Assembly: GCA_963762085.1 (NCBI GenBank)
Contig: CAVXJD010000006.1
Span: 124,001-188,000 of the forward strand
From: DASQGA01 sp963762085
Lineage (GTDB): Bacteria; Actinomycetota; Thermoleophilia; Gaiellales; Gaiellaceae
Reading direction: 5' to 3'
Length of the DNA stretch: 64,000 bases
The notes below the pieces were generated by a model. It was not told the DNA's origin and searched no databases. It saw nothing but the letters and a program-made list of their open reading frames with translations. The translations under genes and the position numbers were made by a program. The stretch's first letter is position 1, and every line of letters begins with the position of its first letter. This document shows positions 54,001-64,000 of the stretch, one piece after another.

Positions 54001-57000
54001 CGACCGACAAGGCGGGCCGAACCGCGAACGACACCGTCACGATCGCAGCGGACTCCAGCGCGCCGACTGGCCACTCCGTCGCGCTCGCAGGCGCGGGAGC
54101 GCCCCACTACACGAGCCTCTCCGTGCCGCTCACACTCGTCGACGGCTCTGACTCGGGCTCCGGAATCGACACGGCCACCAGGGCCGTCGAGCGTGAGTCC
54201 GGCGACCTCGCCGCTGACGGCTGCACGAACTGGTCGGGCTCCTGGTCCACGGTCACCCTCTCGGGCGGTGCCGACACGACAGTTGCGACCGCCAAGTGCT
54301 ACCGCTACCGCTACCTGCTCTCGGACAAGGTCGGAAACCAGTCCGCGGCATCCGCGGTCTCCGCGGCTGCCAAGGTCGACATCTCGAACCCGACCGCGCC
54401 CGGCCTCTCGCTCGCCGAGAGCCCCGCCGACCCCGACCAGCACGTCTCCGGCACAGACGTCTACTACCGCCCGGGCGCCAACGGCGGCTCGTTCACGGTC
54501 ACGGCGACGGCTTCCGATACGGAGACCGACATCAAGCATCTCTCGTTCCCGGCAGTCGCTGGGGTCTCGGGCGGCGGTGGAAACGACGTTAGCTCCCCGT
54601 ACTCGGACACCTACACGTGGACGAACTCGACCGCCGGCTCGCCTACAGGCTCCGTCACGGCAACGAACAACGCCAGCGCGACCGGCGGCGGAACGAGCTT
54701 CGGGCTCGTAGCCGACTCGGGCGCGCCGTCGACAGGCGACGACACGGGTTCGATCGGCTCCGGCTGGAAGACAGCCGCCCAGACTGTCACGCTGACACCG
54801 TCGGACGCCGGCGCTGGGGTCTTGACGACCTACTACACCACTGACGGCTCGGTGCCTGACACGAACTCAGCGCAGGGGACTTCGATCCCGCTCAACGCCG
54901 ACGGCGTGTACACGATCAAGTACTTCTCGGTCGACCGGGTCGGCAACGCGGAAGCCGTGCAGACCGGCGCGTCTCAGATCCGGATCGACGCTACGAACCC
55001 GAGCTCCTCTACTCTCGATGTCCTCCCCGCGGCGATCCGGAACGGCCAGGTCCTCTCCGGGAGTGCCGCCGACGCGACCTCCGGCGTCGCGACCGTCGCC
55101 TACTACCGCTGCACCGGAACGTCGTGCAGCCCTTCGACGCTCGTCGGCTCGAGCTCCACCGGCCCCTCGTACTCCGTCACCTGGAACTCTCAGCCGGTGG
55201 ACGGCGACTACCAGGTTCTCGCCCGCGCGACGGATGCTGCCGGAAACACGCTCGACTCGGCCAAACAGACGATCAAGCTCGATAACAGCGACCCGACCGG
55301 CTCACTGACCTCGCCCGCCGGCGGCGCTTCGCTGTCCGGAACGGCCGCCATCGCTTCGAACTCGGCCGACTTGGTCTCGGGCGTCGCCCAGGTTGTGTTC
55401 CAGCGATCGCCCACAGGAGCGGGGACGTGGACAACGATCGACACTGACTCGAGCGCCCCGTACTCGGTCGACTGGGTGACCGGCGGAGTCACCGACGGCG
55501 ACTATGACCTCCGCGCACAGACGACGGACGCGGCCGGCAACTCCTTTACCTCCGGAAGCGTCACGGTCGAGGTCGACAACACGGCTCCGACTGCCTCCCT
55601 CGACGACCCGGGCACGCCGCTTCGCGGGACCATCTCACTGACGGGCACCGCCGGAGACCCGGGTGGCTCGGGAGTCGCATCGCTCAGCTTCCAGCGCTCG
55701 CCCGCAAGCGGTGGCAGCTGGACGACGGTCGACACGGACACGAGCTCGCCCTATTCGGTTTCCCTCGACACGACCGGCGTCTCCGATGGGCTCTACGACC
55801 TGCGGGCGGTCGCAACCGACGTGGCTGGCAACACCACAATCTCGGCGCTCGTCACCAACCGTCGAGTCGACAACACCGCCCCCGCTGCCACGATGGACGA
55901 TCCGGGCGCCAACCTGCGCGCGACCGTGACGCTCTCCTCGACCGCGAGCGATGCCGGCTCCGGGATCGCCTCGCGCGTCTATGCGTACTCGCCCGCGGGA
56001 GCAGGGACCTGGACGACGACCCCGGCCGCCTTCGACACGACCGGCGTCTCCGACGGGCTCTACGACCTCCGCGTCACGGTCACCGATGTGGCCGGTAACT
56101 CGACCATCTCGGCCGCGGTCGCCAACCGGCGGGTCGACAATACGGCCCCGAGCGCCTCGATGGACGATCCCGGCGCCAACCTGCGCGCGACCGTGACGCT
56201 CTCCTCGACCGCGAGCGACGCCGGCTCCGGGATCGCCTCGCGCGTCTATGCGTACTCGCCTGCGGGAGCAGGGGCCTGGACGACGACCCCGGCTGCCTTC
56301 GACACGACCGGCGTCTCCGACGGACTCTACGACCTGCGTGTGCTCGTCACCGACAACGCCGGTAACTCGACCACTTCGGCCACGGTCGTGAATCGGCGAG
56401 TGGACAACACGGCGCCGAGCGCCTCGATGGACGATCCGGGCGCCAACCTGCGCGCCACTGTCACGCTCACCTCGACTGCCTCCGACCCGGGCGGCTCCGG
56501 TGTCGCCACCCGCACCTATCAGCACTCTCCTGCCGGCACCGGCACCTGGACGACGACCCCGGCTGCCTTCGACACGACCGGCGTCTCCGACGGACTCTAC
56601 GACCTGCGTGTGCTCGTCACCGACAACGCCGGTAACTCGACCACCTCGGCCACGGTTGTGAATCGGCGGGTGGACAACACCAACCCGACCGGGTCCGTCA
56701 CTGCACCCGCCGGAGCCAGCGTCGTCAGCGGTCTGACCGCGGTCTCGTCCGACTCCGCCGACGCGGGCTCGGGTGTCCAGCAAGTCCTCTTCCAGCGTTC
56801 GCCCGCCGGCGCCGGGACGTGGACGCCGATCGATACAGATACGAGCGCTCCGTACTCGGTCGACTGGGCGACAGGGTCGCTCTCCGACGGCAGCTACGAC
56901 CTGCGAGCCGTCACCAGCGACGTCGCCGGAAACACACAGACCTCCGCGACCGTGAACGTCCTCGTCGACAACAACGCCCCGAGCGTCTCGATCACCGCCC

Positions 57001-60000
57001 CGGGTGCCTTCGTGAATGCGGCCGCGCCTGATCCGTTCACGGTCGCCGCCACGACCCCCGACACGGACATCGACAACGTCGAGTTCTTCCGCTGCTCGAA
57101 CGCCTCCACGAGCTGCGGTTCAGGCTCGTGGATCTCGCTCGGGACGGACACGACGGTCCCCTACGAAGCGCAGTGGAACGTCGACGCCGACGGGAACCGC
57201 GCACTTCGCGCCGTCGCCACCGACCTCGGCTCGAACACCGACGCGGACATAAACGACGTGACCATCGACCGGGCTGCTCCGACCGCCTCCCAGGACGATC
57301 CTGGCGCCAACCTCCGCGGCACGGTCTCGCTGACCGGCTCTGGCTCCGACCCGGGCGGCAGCGGCGTCGCCTCCGCTGCCTTCCAGCGCTCGCCCGCCGG
57401 CGCCGGCACCTGGACGACGGTGGACACGGACGCAAGCTCGCCCTACTCCGTCTCCTTCGACACGACGGGCGTCTCGGACGGGCTTTACGACCTGCGTGTG
57501 GTGGTGACCGATGTCGCCGGTAACTCGACTACGTCTGCAGTCGTCACCAACCGGCGGGTGGACAACACTGCTCCCGCGGCCAGCCTGGACGATCCGGGTG
57601 CCAACTTGCGCGGGACGGTGACGTTGACCTCGACGGCCTCCGACCCGGGTGGCTCCGGTGTCGCCTCGCGCGTCTATGCCTACTCGCCCGCGGGGGCGGG
57701 CACCTGGACGACGACTCCTGCTGCCTTCGACACGACGGCTGTGGCGGACGGGCTCTATGACCTGCGCGTCACGGTCACCGATGTCGCCGGTAATCAGACA
57801 ACCTCTTCGGCGGTCACTAACCGGCGGGTCGATAACACCGCCCCGAGCGCCTCGCTGGACGATCCGGGCGCCAACCTGCGCGCCACCGTCACCCTCAGCT
57901 CGACTGCGAGCGATGCCGGCTCCGGGATCGCCTCGCGCGTCTATGCCTACTCGCCCGCGGGGGCCGGCACCTGGACGACCACCCCGGCCGCCTTCGACAC
58001 CACTGCTTTGACGGACGGGCTCTACGACCTGCGCGTGCTCGTCACCGACAACGCCGGTAATCAGACGACCTCCTCGACGGTCACCAACCGCCGGGTCGAC
58101 AACACCGCCCCGAGCGCCTCGCTGGACGATCCGGGTGCCAACCTGCGCGCCACCGTGACGCTCACCTCGACGGCCTCCGACCCGGGTGGCTCCGGTGTCG
58201 CCTCGCGCGCCTACGAGTATTCGCCCGCGGGAGCGGGGACGTGGAGCTTCACCCCGGCCGCCTTCGAAACCACTGCTTTGGCGGACGGCCTCTACGACCT
58301 GCGCGTCACGGTCACCGACAACGCCGGTAATCAGACGATCTCGGCCACGGTCACAAACCGCCGGGTCGACAACACGGCTCCGAGCGCCTCCCTGAGCGCT
58401 CCTGCCGACGGGAGCTTCGTCTCCGCGACGGTGGCCGTCTCCGCCAACAGCTCCGATCCGGGCGGCTCCGGTGTCGGCTCCCTCCTCTTCGAGCGCCGCC
58501 CCGCCGGTGGCGGCTCCTGGACCGCGATCGACACCGACTCGAGCTCGCCCTACTCCGTCTCCTGGGACACGAGCGCGCTCGCCGACGGGGACTACGAGCT
58601 TCGCGCGAGCGCGACTGACCAGGCCGGAAACAGCCAACTCTCGGCCCTTCGCACGGTCACGGTCGACAACACCGGCCCCAGCGCCTCGATTGACGACCCC
58701 GGCACCCCGCTTCGCGGCACCGTCTCGCTGAGCGGCACCGCCTCCGATCCGAGTGCGGGCGTCGCCTCCGCAGCCTTCCAGCGCTCGCCCGCAAGCGGTG
58801 GCAGCTGGACGACCGTGGACACTGACGCGAGCTCTCCCTACTCGGCCTCCTTCGACACGACCGCCGTCGCGGACGGGCTCTACGACTTCCGACTGGTCGC
58901 AACCGACCAGGTCGGCAACACCACACTCTCGGCGCTCGTCACCAACCGCCGGATCGACAACACCGCCCCCGCCGCCACGATGGACGATCCGGGCGCCAAC
59001 CTGCGCGCCACCGTCACGCTCAGCTCGACTGCGAGCGACGCCGGCTCCGGGATCGCCTCGCGCGTCTATGCCTACTCGCCCGCGGGAGCAGGGGCCTGGA
59101 CGACCACCACGGCCGCTTTCGATACGACCGCCCTCACGGACGGCCTCTACGACCTACGCGTCACGGTCACAGACAACGCCGGCAACCAGACGATCTCGGC
59201 CACGGTCACCAACCGCCGGGTCGACAACACCGCTCCGAGCGCGACGATGATCAACCCGGGCGCCCACCTGAGCGGCACGGTCACGCTCTCCTCGACCGCC
59301 TCCGACCCAGGCGGCTCCGGTGTCGCCACCGTCACCTATCAGCACTCCCCCGCCGGCGCCGGCACCTGGACGACGACCCCGGCCGCCTTCGACACGACCG
59401 GCGTCACGGACGGGCTCTACGACCTGCACGTGATCGCCACCGACAACGCCGGTAACTCCACCACCTCGGCCACGGTCGTGAACCGGCGGGTGGACAACAC
59501 CAATCCGACCGGCTCGCTGAGTGCACCATCGGACGGGGCCCTTGTGTCGGGGACCGTGGCGGTCTCCGGGACTGCTTCAGATCCGGGCGGCTCTGGCGTC
59601 GATTCCCTCCTCTTCGAGCGCCGCCCCGCCGGTGGCGGCGCCTGGACTGCGATCGACACCGACTCGAGCTCGCCCTTCTCCGTCTCCTGGGACACGAGCG
59701 CTCTCGCTGACGGGGACTACGAGCTGCGAGCCGTCGTCACCGACCTGGCCGGAAACAGCCACACACCAGCGACTCGGACCGTGACGGTCGACAACACGGC
59801 ACCGACTGCCTCCCAGGACGACCCAGGCGCCAACCTGCGCGGCACCGTCTCGCTGACCGGCTCCGGCTCCGATCCGGGCGGCTCCGGCGTGGCCTCGCTC
59901 GCCTTCCAACGCTCGCCCGCCGGCGCCGGTACCTGGACGACAGTGGACACGGACACGAGCTCGCCCTACTCGGTCTCCTTCGACACGACCGCCCTCACGG

Positions 60001-60071
60001 ACGGCCTCTACGACCTGCGCGTCACGTCACCGACGTCGCCGGTAATCGACCACCTCGTCGGCGGTCACTAA
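51036..60071 (+). CDS. Giant Ig-like repeat surface protein, first part (frame ends at a frameshift)
   Basis: 3011 residues behind a good ribosome site (GAGGAGG). An N-terminal membrane or signal helix lies at about 31-47. Residues ~60-240 form a non-repeated domain ending LPLPYVIDPA, a motif seen before repeats in large secreted proteins. Then about 25 modules of ~70-110 residues follow, each opening with VDNTAP-like linkers and containing FDTT..SDGLYDLRV..TD..GN. One module near residue 1245 resembles a chitobiase C-terminal domain (YYTTDGSVPDT). The last 15 residues are out of frame: two single-base deletions near 60025 and 60047 shift the frame. Confidence 0.88.
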   Translation: MTNFPRLRRSGRRPATAGRLASACSPTSESVVVLLALIAATFFAALQLTGSSERVASIPEFLTSALGSPQGETDATVHKPAPGVQVDVNRAGYTVHRAGSSVSVTGEGSGTAGWTAFENGASRRTPFGHETITVQPDKTELYLTVVRHQGVRNWRWRLDAAGLRPRLEASGGVRFVGLRGQSAISIHPVAILDASGRDITPAGLRWSLVHDREGWWLKLRLDDSKLPLPYVIDPAANYPTPLELRNSATGVTGSWDLDSGTGTVDILTNNIPASAAVGWYAWDPALSVTAQQATLPTTTDGKGWLVDPAGGATGFPAGTWTFTVQTDIPNTTLIAGTAVLTVGVFKGTISGGVFTPTGTILTPTDDPLAQDLRSAVTPVTTNVSYTLPKFSLAAGETLFVDYWRHQTGGITAPQAARRQLDFHVNDGVAQIAHPVADDTGPTHTSFSVAEGTNPSRQYFNGTSTVYYNPATAGDFVVTDAITDSGSGPYSVVFPAVSLDSGAFTHTVKTDTAAPFTSNTYAWTTSSTTEPGGQTITEEDLAQQQTQTTLTIKKDTAAPTGHSVTLGGAGAPYYTTLSVPLTLVDGNDGTGSGLDTSTRLVERESGDLVADACTNWSGSWSTVTLSGGADTTVATAKCYRYRYKISDNVANQSAASAVSAAAKVDTSAPTPAPSLTLSENPASANQHVSGTTLFYKAGAAGGSFKVTATGPADSETGIKHLGFPSVAGLTGGGTNDTGSPYEDTYSWSNTTSGSPTGSVTATNNASAAGSGTSFTLTSDTAGPTGHSVSLAGAGAPYYGSLSVPLTLVDGGDGAGAGLDTASRLVERESGDLAADGCTNWSGSWSTVTLSGGADTTVVSGKCYRYRFTISDNVGNQSAVSATSADAKVDTGDPSVSVSSPTEVTGLAAQYYDGATKTHYFRPGGSGSFTLKATASDVETAVTGVAFPNVSAISGWTGSTGGSDPSSPYASPVDYAWTAGATAPGARTITATDKAGRTANDTVTIAADSSAPTGHSVALAGAGAPHYTSLSVPLTLVDGSDSGSGIDTATRAVERESGDLAADGCTNWSGSWSTVTLSGGADTTVATAKCYRYRYLLSDKVGNQSAASAVSAAAKVDISNPTAPGLSLAESPADPDQHVSGTDVYYRPGANGGSFTVTATASDTETDIKHLSFPAVAGVSGGGGNDVSSPYSDTYTWTNSTAGSPTGSVTATNNASATGGGTSFGLVADSGAPSTGDDTGSIGSGWKTAAQTVTLTPSDAGAGVLTTYYTTDGSVPDTNSAQGTSIPLNADGVYTIKYFSVDRVGNAEAVQTGASQIRIDATNPSSSTLDVLPAAIRNGQVLSGSAADATSGVATVAYYRCTGTSCSPSTLVGSSSTGPSYSVTWNSQPVDGDYQVLARATDAAGNTLDSAKQTIKLDNSDPTGSLTSPAGGASLSGTAAIASNSADLVSGVAQVVFQRSPTGAGTWTTIDTDSSAPYSVDWVTGGVTDGDYDLRAQTTDAAGNSFTSGSVTVEVDNTAPTASLDDPGTPLRGTISLTGTAGDPGGSGVASLSFQRSPASGGSWTTVDTDTSSPYSVSLDTTGVSDGLYDLRAVATDVAGNTTISALVTNRRVDNTAPAATMDDPGANLRATVTLSSTASDAGSGIASRVYAYSPAGAGTWTTTPAAFDTTGVSDGLYDLRVTVTDVAGNSTISAAVANRRVDNTAPSASMDDPGANLRATVTLSSTASDAGSGIASRVYAYSPAGAGAWTTTPAAFDTTGVSDGLYDLRVLVTDNAGNSTTSATVVNRRVDNTAPSASMDDPGANLRATVTLTSTASDPGGSGVATRTYQHSPAGTGTWTTTPAAFDTTGVSDGLYDLRVLVTDNAGNSTTSATVVNRRVDNTNPTGSVTAPAGASVVSGLTAVSSDSADAGSGVQQVLFQRSPAGAGTWTPIDTDTSAPYSVDWATGSLSDGSYDLRAVTSDVAGNTQTSATVNVLVDNNAPSVSITAPGAFVNAAAPDPFTVAATTPDTDIDNVEFFRCSNASTSCGSGSWISLGTDTTVPYEAQWNVDADGNRALRAVATDLGSNTDADINDVTIDRAAPTASQDDPGANLRGTVSLTGSGSDPGGSGVASAAFQRSPAGAGTWTTVDTDASSPYSVSFDTTGVSDGLYDLRVVVTDVAGNSTTSAVVTNRRVDNTAPAASLDDPGANLRGTVTLTSTASDPGGSGVASRVYAYSPAGAGTWTTTPAAFDTTAVADGLYDLRVTVTDVAGNQTTSSAVTNRRVDNTAPSASLDDPGANLRATVTLSSTASDAGSGIASRVYAYSPAGAGTWTTTPAAFDTTALTDGLYDLRVLVTDNAGNQTTSSTVTNRRVDNTAPSASLDDPGANLRATVTLTSTASDPGGSGVASRAYEYSPAGAGTWSFTPAAFETTALADGLYDLRVTVTDNAGNQTISATVTNRRVDNTAPSASLSAPADGSFVSATVAVSANSSDPGGSGVGSLLFERRPAGGGSWTAIDTDSSSPYSVSWDTSALADGDYELRASATDQAGNSQLSALRTVTVDNTGPSASIDDPGTPLRGTVSLSGTASDPSAGVASAAFQRSPASGGSWTTVDTDASSPYSASFDTTAVADGLYDFRLVATDQVGNTTLSALVTNRRIDNTAPAATMDDPGANLRATVTLSSTASDAGSGIASRVYAYSPAGAGAWTTTTAAFDTTALTDGLYDLRVTVTDNAGNQTISATVTNRRVDNTAPSATMINPGAHLSGTVTLSSTASDPGGSGVATVTYQHSPAGAGTWTTTPAAFDTTGVTDGLYDLHVIATDNAGNSTTSATVVNRRVDNTNPTGSLSAPSDGALVSGTVAVSGTASDPGGSGVDSLLFERRPAGGGAWTAIDTDSSSPFSVSWDTSALADGDYELRAVVTDLAGNSHTPATRTVTVDNTAPTASQDDPGANLRGTVSLTGSGSDPGGSGVASLAFQRSPAGAGTWTTVDTDTSSPYSVSFDTTALTDGLYDLRVTSPTSPVIDHLVGGH
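57807..59498 (+). repeat. 1692-bp direct repeat, first copy
   Basis: By inspection the sequence appears identical to 60058-61749 (constant offset 2251 bp). It encodes 564 residues, about six Ig-like modules. The boundaries are clear: the base before it and the bases after GTGGACAAC differ between the copies. Confidence 0.85.
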
Positions 60072-61749
60072 CCGGCGGGTCGATAACACCGCCCCGAGCG
60101 CCTCGCTGGACGATCCGGGCGCCAACCTGCGCGCCACCGTCACCCTCAGCTCGACTGCGAGCGATGCCGGCTCCGGGATCGCCTCGCGCGTCTATGCCTA
60201 CTCGCCCGCGGGGGCCGGCACCTGGACGACCACCCCGGCCGCCTTCGACACCACTGCTTTGACGGACGGGCTCTACGACCTGCGCGTGCTCGTCACCGAC
60301 AACGCCGGTAATCAGACGACCTCCTCGACGGTCACCAACCGCCGGGTCGACAACACCGCCCCGAGCGCCTCGCTGGACGATCCGGGTGCCAACCTGCGCG
60401 CCACCGTGACGCTCACCTCGACGGCCTCCGACCCGGGTGGCTCCGGTGTCGCCTCGCGCGCCTACGAGTATTCGCCCGCGGGAGCGGGGACGTGGAGCTT
60501 CACCCCGGCCGCCTTCGAAACCACTGCTTTGGCGGACGGCCTCTACGACCTGCGCGTCACGGTCACCGACAACGCCGGTAATCAGACGATCTCGGCCACG
60601 GTCACAAACCGCCGGGTCGACAACACGGCTCCGAGCGCCTCCCTGAGCGCTCCTGCCGACGGGAGCTTCGTCTCCGCGACGGTGGCCGTCTCCGCCAACA
60701 GCTCCGATCCGGGCGGCTCCGGTGTCGGCTCCCTCCTCTTCGAGCGCCGCCCCGCCGGTGGCGGCTCCTGGACCGCGATCGACACCGACTCGAGCTCGCC
60801 CTACTCCGTCTCCTGGGACACGAGCGCGCTCGCCGACGGGGACTACGAGCTTCGCGCGAGCGCGACTGACCAGGCCGGAAACAGCCAACTCTCGGCCCTT
60901 CGCACGGTCACGGTCGACAACACCGGCCCCAGCGCCTCGATTGACGACCCCGGCACCCCGCTTCGCGGCACCGTCTCGCTGAGCGGCACCGCCTCCGATC
61001 CGAGTGCGGGCGTCGCCTCCGCAGCCTTCCAGCGCTCGCCCGCAAGCGGTGGCAGCTGGACGACCGTGGACACTGACGCGAGCTCTCCCTACTCGGCCTC
61101 CTTCGACACGACCGCCGTCGCGGACGGGCTCTACGACTTCCGACTGGTCGCAACCGACCAGGTCGGCAACACCACACTCTCGGCGCTCGTCACCAACCGC
61201 CGGATCGACAACACCGCCCCCGCCGCCACGATGGACGATCCGGGCGCCAACCTGCGCGCCACCGTCACGCTCAGCTCGACTGCGAGCGACGCCGGCTCCG
61301 GGATCGCCTCGCGCGTCTATGCCTACTCGCCCGCGGGAGCAGGGGCCTGGACGACCACCACGGCCGCTTTCGATACGACCGCCCTCACGGACGGCCTCTA
61401 CGACCTACGCGTCACGGTCACAGACAACGCCGGCAACCAGACGATCTCGGCCACGGTCACCAACCGCCGGGTCGACAACACCGCTCCGAGCGCGACGATG
61501 ATCAACCCGGGCGCCCACCTGAGCGGCACGGTCACGCTCTCCTCGACCGCCTCCGACCCAGGCGGCTCCGGTGTCGCCACCGTCACCTATCAGCACTCCC
61601 CCGCCGGCGCCGGCACCTGGACGACGACCCCGGCCGCCTTCGACACGACCGGCGTCACGGACGGGCTCTACGACCTGCACGTGATCGCCACCGACAACGC
61701 CGGTAACTCCACCACCTCGGCCACGGTCGTGAACCGGCGGGTGGACAAC
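60058..61749 (+). repeat. 1692-bp direct repeat, second copy
   Basis: Second copy of 57807-59498. The 2251-bp offset is not a multiple of three, so the copies lie in different frames relative to the upstream start; the 559 bp between copies hold a distinct set of modules and the two apparent indels. Confidence 0.85.
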
Positions 61750-64000
61750 GACGCACCGACCATCTCCCTGACGGCGCCTTCGGGCTACGTCAACGCAGCC
61801 GCGCCGGATCCATTCACAGTCACTGCCACGAGCCCCGACGGCGACATCAGCGAGGTCGAGTTCTTCCGCTGCTCCAACTCGAGCGTCAACTGCGGCTCCG
61901 GCTCCTGGGTTTCGCTCGGCACCGACTCCGCGGCGCCCTATTCCGCCTCGTGGAACGTCGATGCAGACGGAGCCAGAGCGCTCCGTGCCGTGGTTGAGGA
62001 CGAGGCGGACAACACCGGCTTCGACATCGTCAACGTGACCATCGACCGGACAGCCCCCGCGGACGGATCCGTCACGTACGCCAGCGGGTACGACCTCGAC
62101 GGCTCGGTGTCGGTCGCGACCGACACGGGCACCGACTCCGGCTCCGGCATCGACCTGGCCTCGCGCACGCTCGAGCGCGACGCGATCGCCCTCGCCGCCG
62201 GTAGCTGCGGGGTGTTCACCAACGCGTGGACGAGCGTGTCCGCTCCTGACACTACTGTCGCAAGCGGCAACTGCTACCGCTACCGCTACCGGGTCGCCGA
62301 CAACGCCGGAAACGTCACGACCTACATCTCCCTGAACGTGGTCAAGGTGGACACATCCACGCCGGTCACAACCGACGACGCGGCCGCAGGCTGGAGCTCG
62401 GCTCCGGTGCTCGTCACCCTCGCTCCGACCGACGCCGGCGGCTCCGGCCTCTTTTCGACGGAGTACGACGTCGATGGAGGCGCGACACAGACCGGAACCG
62501 CCGTCAACGTCGCGGCTCCGGCCAACGGCTCGAACGACGGTGTACACACGATCTCCTACCGGTCGACGGACGGAGCCGGGAACGTCGAGTCCTGGCGCAC
62601 CGCGACCGTTCGCATCGACGCGAGCGCACCGGGCCTCACACCCGCCGACCCCGGCGATGACCTTCGCGGCACCGTCGCACTGTCCGCGACGGCCACCGAC
62701 CCGTCGTCCGGCCTGGCATCTGTCAGCTTCCAGTCCGCCCCGGCAGGCAGTGGCACCTGGACGACGATCTCCACCGACTCGGCAGCGCCCTTCGCGGCGA
62801 GCTGGGACACCACCGGACTCTCGGACGGAGACTACGACCTGCGTTTTGTAGCGACCGACAACGCCGCCAACTCAACGGGCGCAGTGCTCGCCGGGAAGAC
62901 GGTCGACAACACCAACCCGACGGTTGCCCTGACGGCACCCGCCGACGGAGGCTCGGTCTCTGGCTCCGCCGTTCCCGTGGCGGCGAACGCGGGCGACCCG
63001 GGCTCCGGGATCGCGCTGGTCAGCTTCAGGGTCCGTCCCGCGGGCGGCATCTACTCGACAATCTCGACCGACGCTTCGAGCCCGTTCACGGCGGCGTGGG
63101 ACTCGACCGCCGGCGCTGACGGCTCCTACGAGCTCGTCGCCGTTGCAACCGACGCGGCCGGAGGCTCGACCACGAGCGCCGTCGTAACGGTCACCGTCGA
63201 CAACGACGCTCCGGTCGTCACGCTCGCAGACCCGGGCACCAGTCTGCGAGGCACGGTCTCCCTCGGGTCGACCTCCTCGGGCGACACAGCGCAGGTGACG
63301 TTCGAGCGCCGCCCCTCCGGCGGTGGAGCCTGGACATCGCTCGGGACGGATGCCTCCGCGCCCTTCACGACAGACTTCGACACCACCTCGGTGGCGGACG
63401 GGCTCTACGAGCTCCGCGCGGTCGCCCTCGACGGCTCCGGTAACACGGGCACGAGCACGGTTCGGAACGTCCGCGTCGACAACACCGCCCCGTCCGGGTC
63501 GATCACCGCGCCTACCGCCGGCGCAACCGTGGGCGGCGACGTCTCCGTCCAGGCGACCGCGTCCGACACAGGTGGCTCTGGTGTAGCTGACGTCACGGTC
63601 GAGTTCCGAGTTGTCGGCGCTCCCGGCTGGACCCCACTCGCCGCGGACACATCGGCACCGTACGCAGCCTCCTGGAGCACCGCCAGCCTGCCCGACGGCG
63701 ACTACGAGCTGCGTGGCGGCATCGAGGACATCGCCGGCAATGCGAGCTTCACCGCGATCGTCACGGTGACCGTGGATAGCTCCGCGCCCGCAGTCACGCT
63801 CGTGGATCCGGGCGCCACCCTGAGCGGAACGGTTGAGCTGACCGCGACCTCCCCGGACGCCTCCGCCGTCGTTTTCGCCTACCGCACCGCGGGAGCAGGC
63901 CCCTGGACGACCATCGCGACGGACAGCACGGCTCCCTGGAGCGCGACCTTTGCCACCGGCAGCCTCGCGAACGGAACCTACGACCTGCGCGCGACCGCAA
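60058..64000 (+). CDS. Giant Ig-like repeat surface protein, continuation in shifted frame, cut by window edge
   Basis: From 60058 the reading frame one position along from the first part stays open to the window end and resumes the module pattern exactly (TNRRVDNTAPSASLDDPGAN). It has no start of its own, so it is the rest of the same gene after the frameshift. After 61749 the modules diverge in sequence (TAPSGYVNAAAPDPFTV, EFFRCSNSSVNCGSGSW). At least 1314 more residues are encoded here, making the intact protein over 4300 residues. Confidence 0.82.

Noticed and set aside
55575..61750. Tandem repeats considered as a CRISPR array or minisatellite
   Set aside because: Repeat period is about 265-330 bp, every unit is coding in one frame, and variation respects codons, so these are protein modules, not CRISPR repeats.

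Overview
The window is high-GC DNA (uniformly G/C-rich third codon positions) from a Gram-positive-type, non-sporulating bacterium. An F-type ATP synthase, ETF/ETF-QO, a two-subunit methylmalonyl-CoA mutase and many ATGA/GTGA-coupled start/stop overlaps fit an actinobacterium. My best guess is class Thermoleophilia (Gaiellales/Solirubrobacterales-like); this is inference from gene content, not a phylogeny.

Layout. 1-565: 5' end of metH, preceded by a 44-residue zinc-ribbon gene with its own terminator. 944-15423: the ATP synthase locus on the minus strand (atpZ-like, atpI-like, atpB, E, F, H, A, G ... D, C), split in two between atpG and atpD by a complete peptide ABC transporter and a zinc-finger anti-sigma-like gene. 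15556-23943: cell-surface sugar genes (DUF354 glycosyltransferase-like protein, WecA-like transferase, NDP-sugar dehydrogenase, two short SDR epimerases, and a TIM-barrel/4,6-dehydratase fusion), then a phospholipase D-like protein. 23948-34479: minus-strand housekeeping genes (etfB, etfA, ETF-QO with a frameshift, threonine dehydratase, rpmE, DUF1385, prfA, prmC, tsaC, then glyA and upp). 34591-39232: an M23 peptidase, the thiG-thiS-thiE operon under a TPP riboswitch, a SDR protein and an enoyl-CoA hydratase.

39395-50765: the small (B12-binding) and large (catalytic) methylmalonyl-CoA mutase subunits flank an accessory region. Inside it is a complete lasso-peptide-type RiPP cluster: RRE/PqqD protein (B1), asparagine-synthetase-like cyclase (C), a 59-residue precursor (A, 45106-45285, easily missed), HPr-kinase-like protein (K), transglutaminase-like leader protease (B2), and on the opposite strand a nucleotidyltransferase (N) and an ABC exporter (permease and ATPase). 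This is the most interesting system in the window. The B1/B2/C/K/N/ABC set resembles paeninodin-type lasso clusters, but the precursor does not end in the serine that such kinases modify.

51036-64000: a giant exported or surface protein built of bacterial Ig-like modules. It runs off the window, is interrupted by a net frameshift near 60025-60048, and contains a 1692-bp direct repeat (57807-59498 and 60058-61749).

Two further non-coding signals stand out. A roughly 170-bp inverted-repeat element occurs three times (2981, 28767, 35464), always abutting the stop codon of an incoming gene in the same orientation, with compensatory changes in its terminal stem. Separately, atpG has no ATG/GTG/TTG start consistent with its conserved N-terminus and seems to start at AUA overlapping the atpA stop. 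No tRNA, rRNA, CRISPR array or transposase was seen, and no gene-free stretch exceeds 300 bases.
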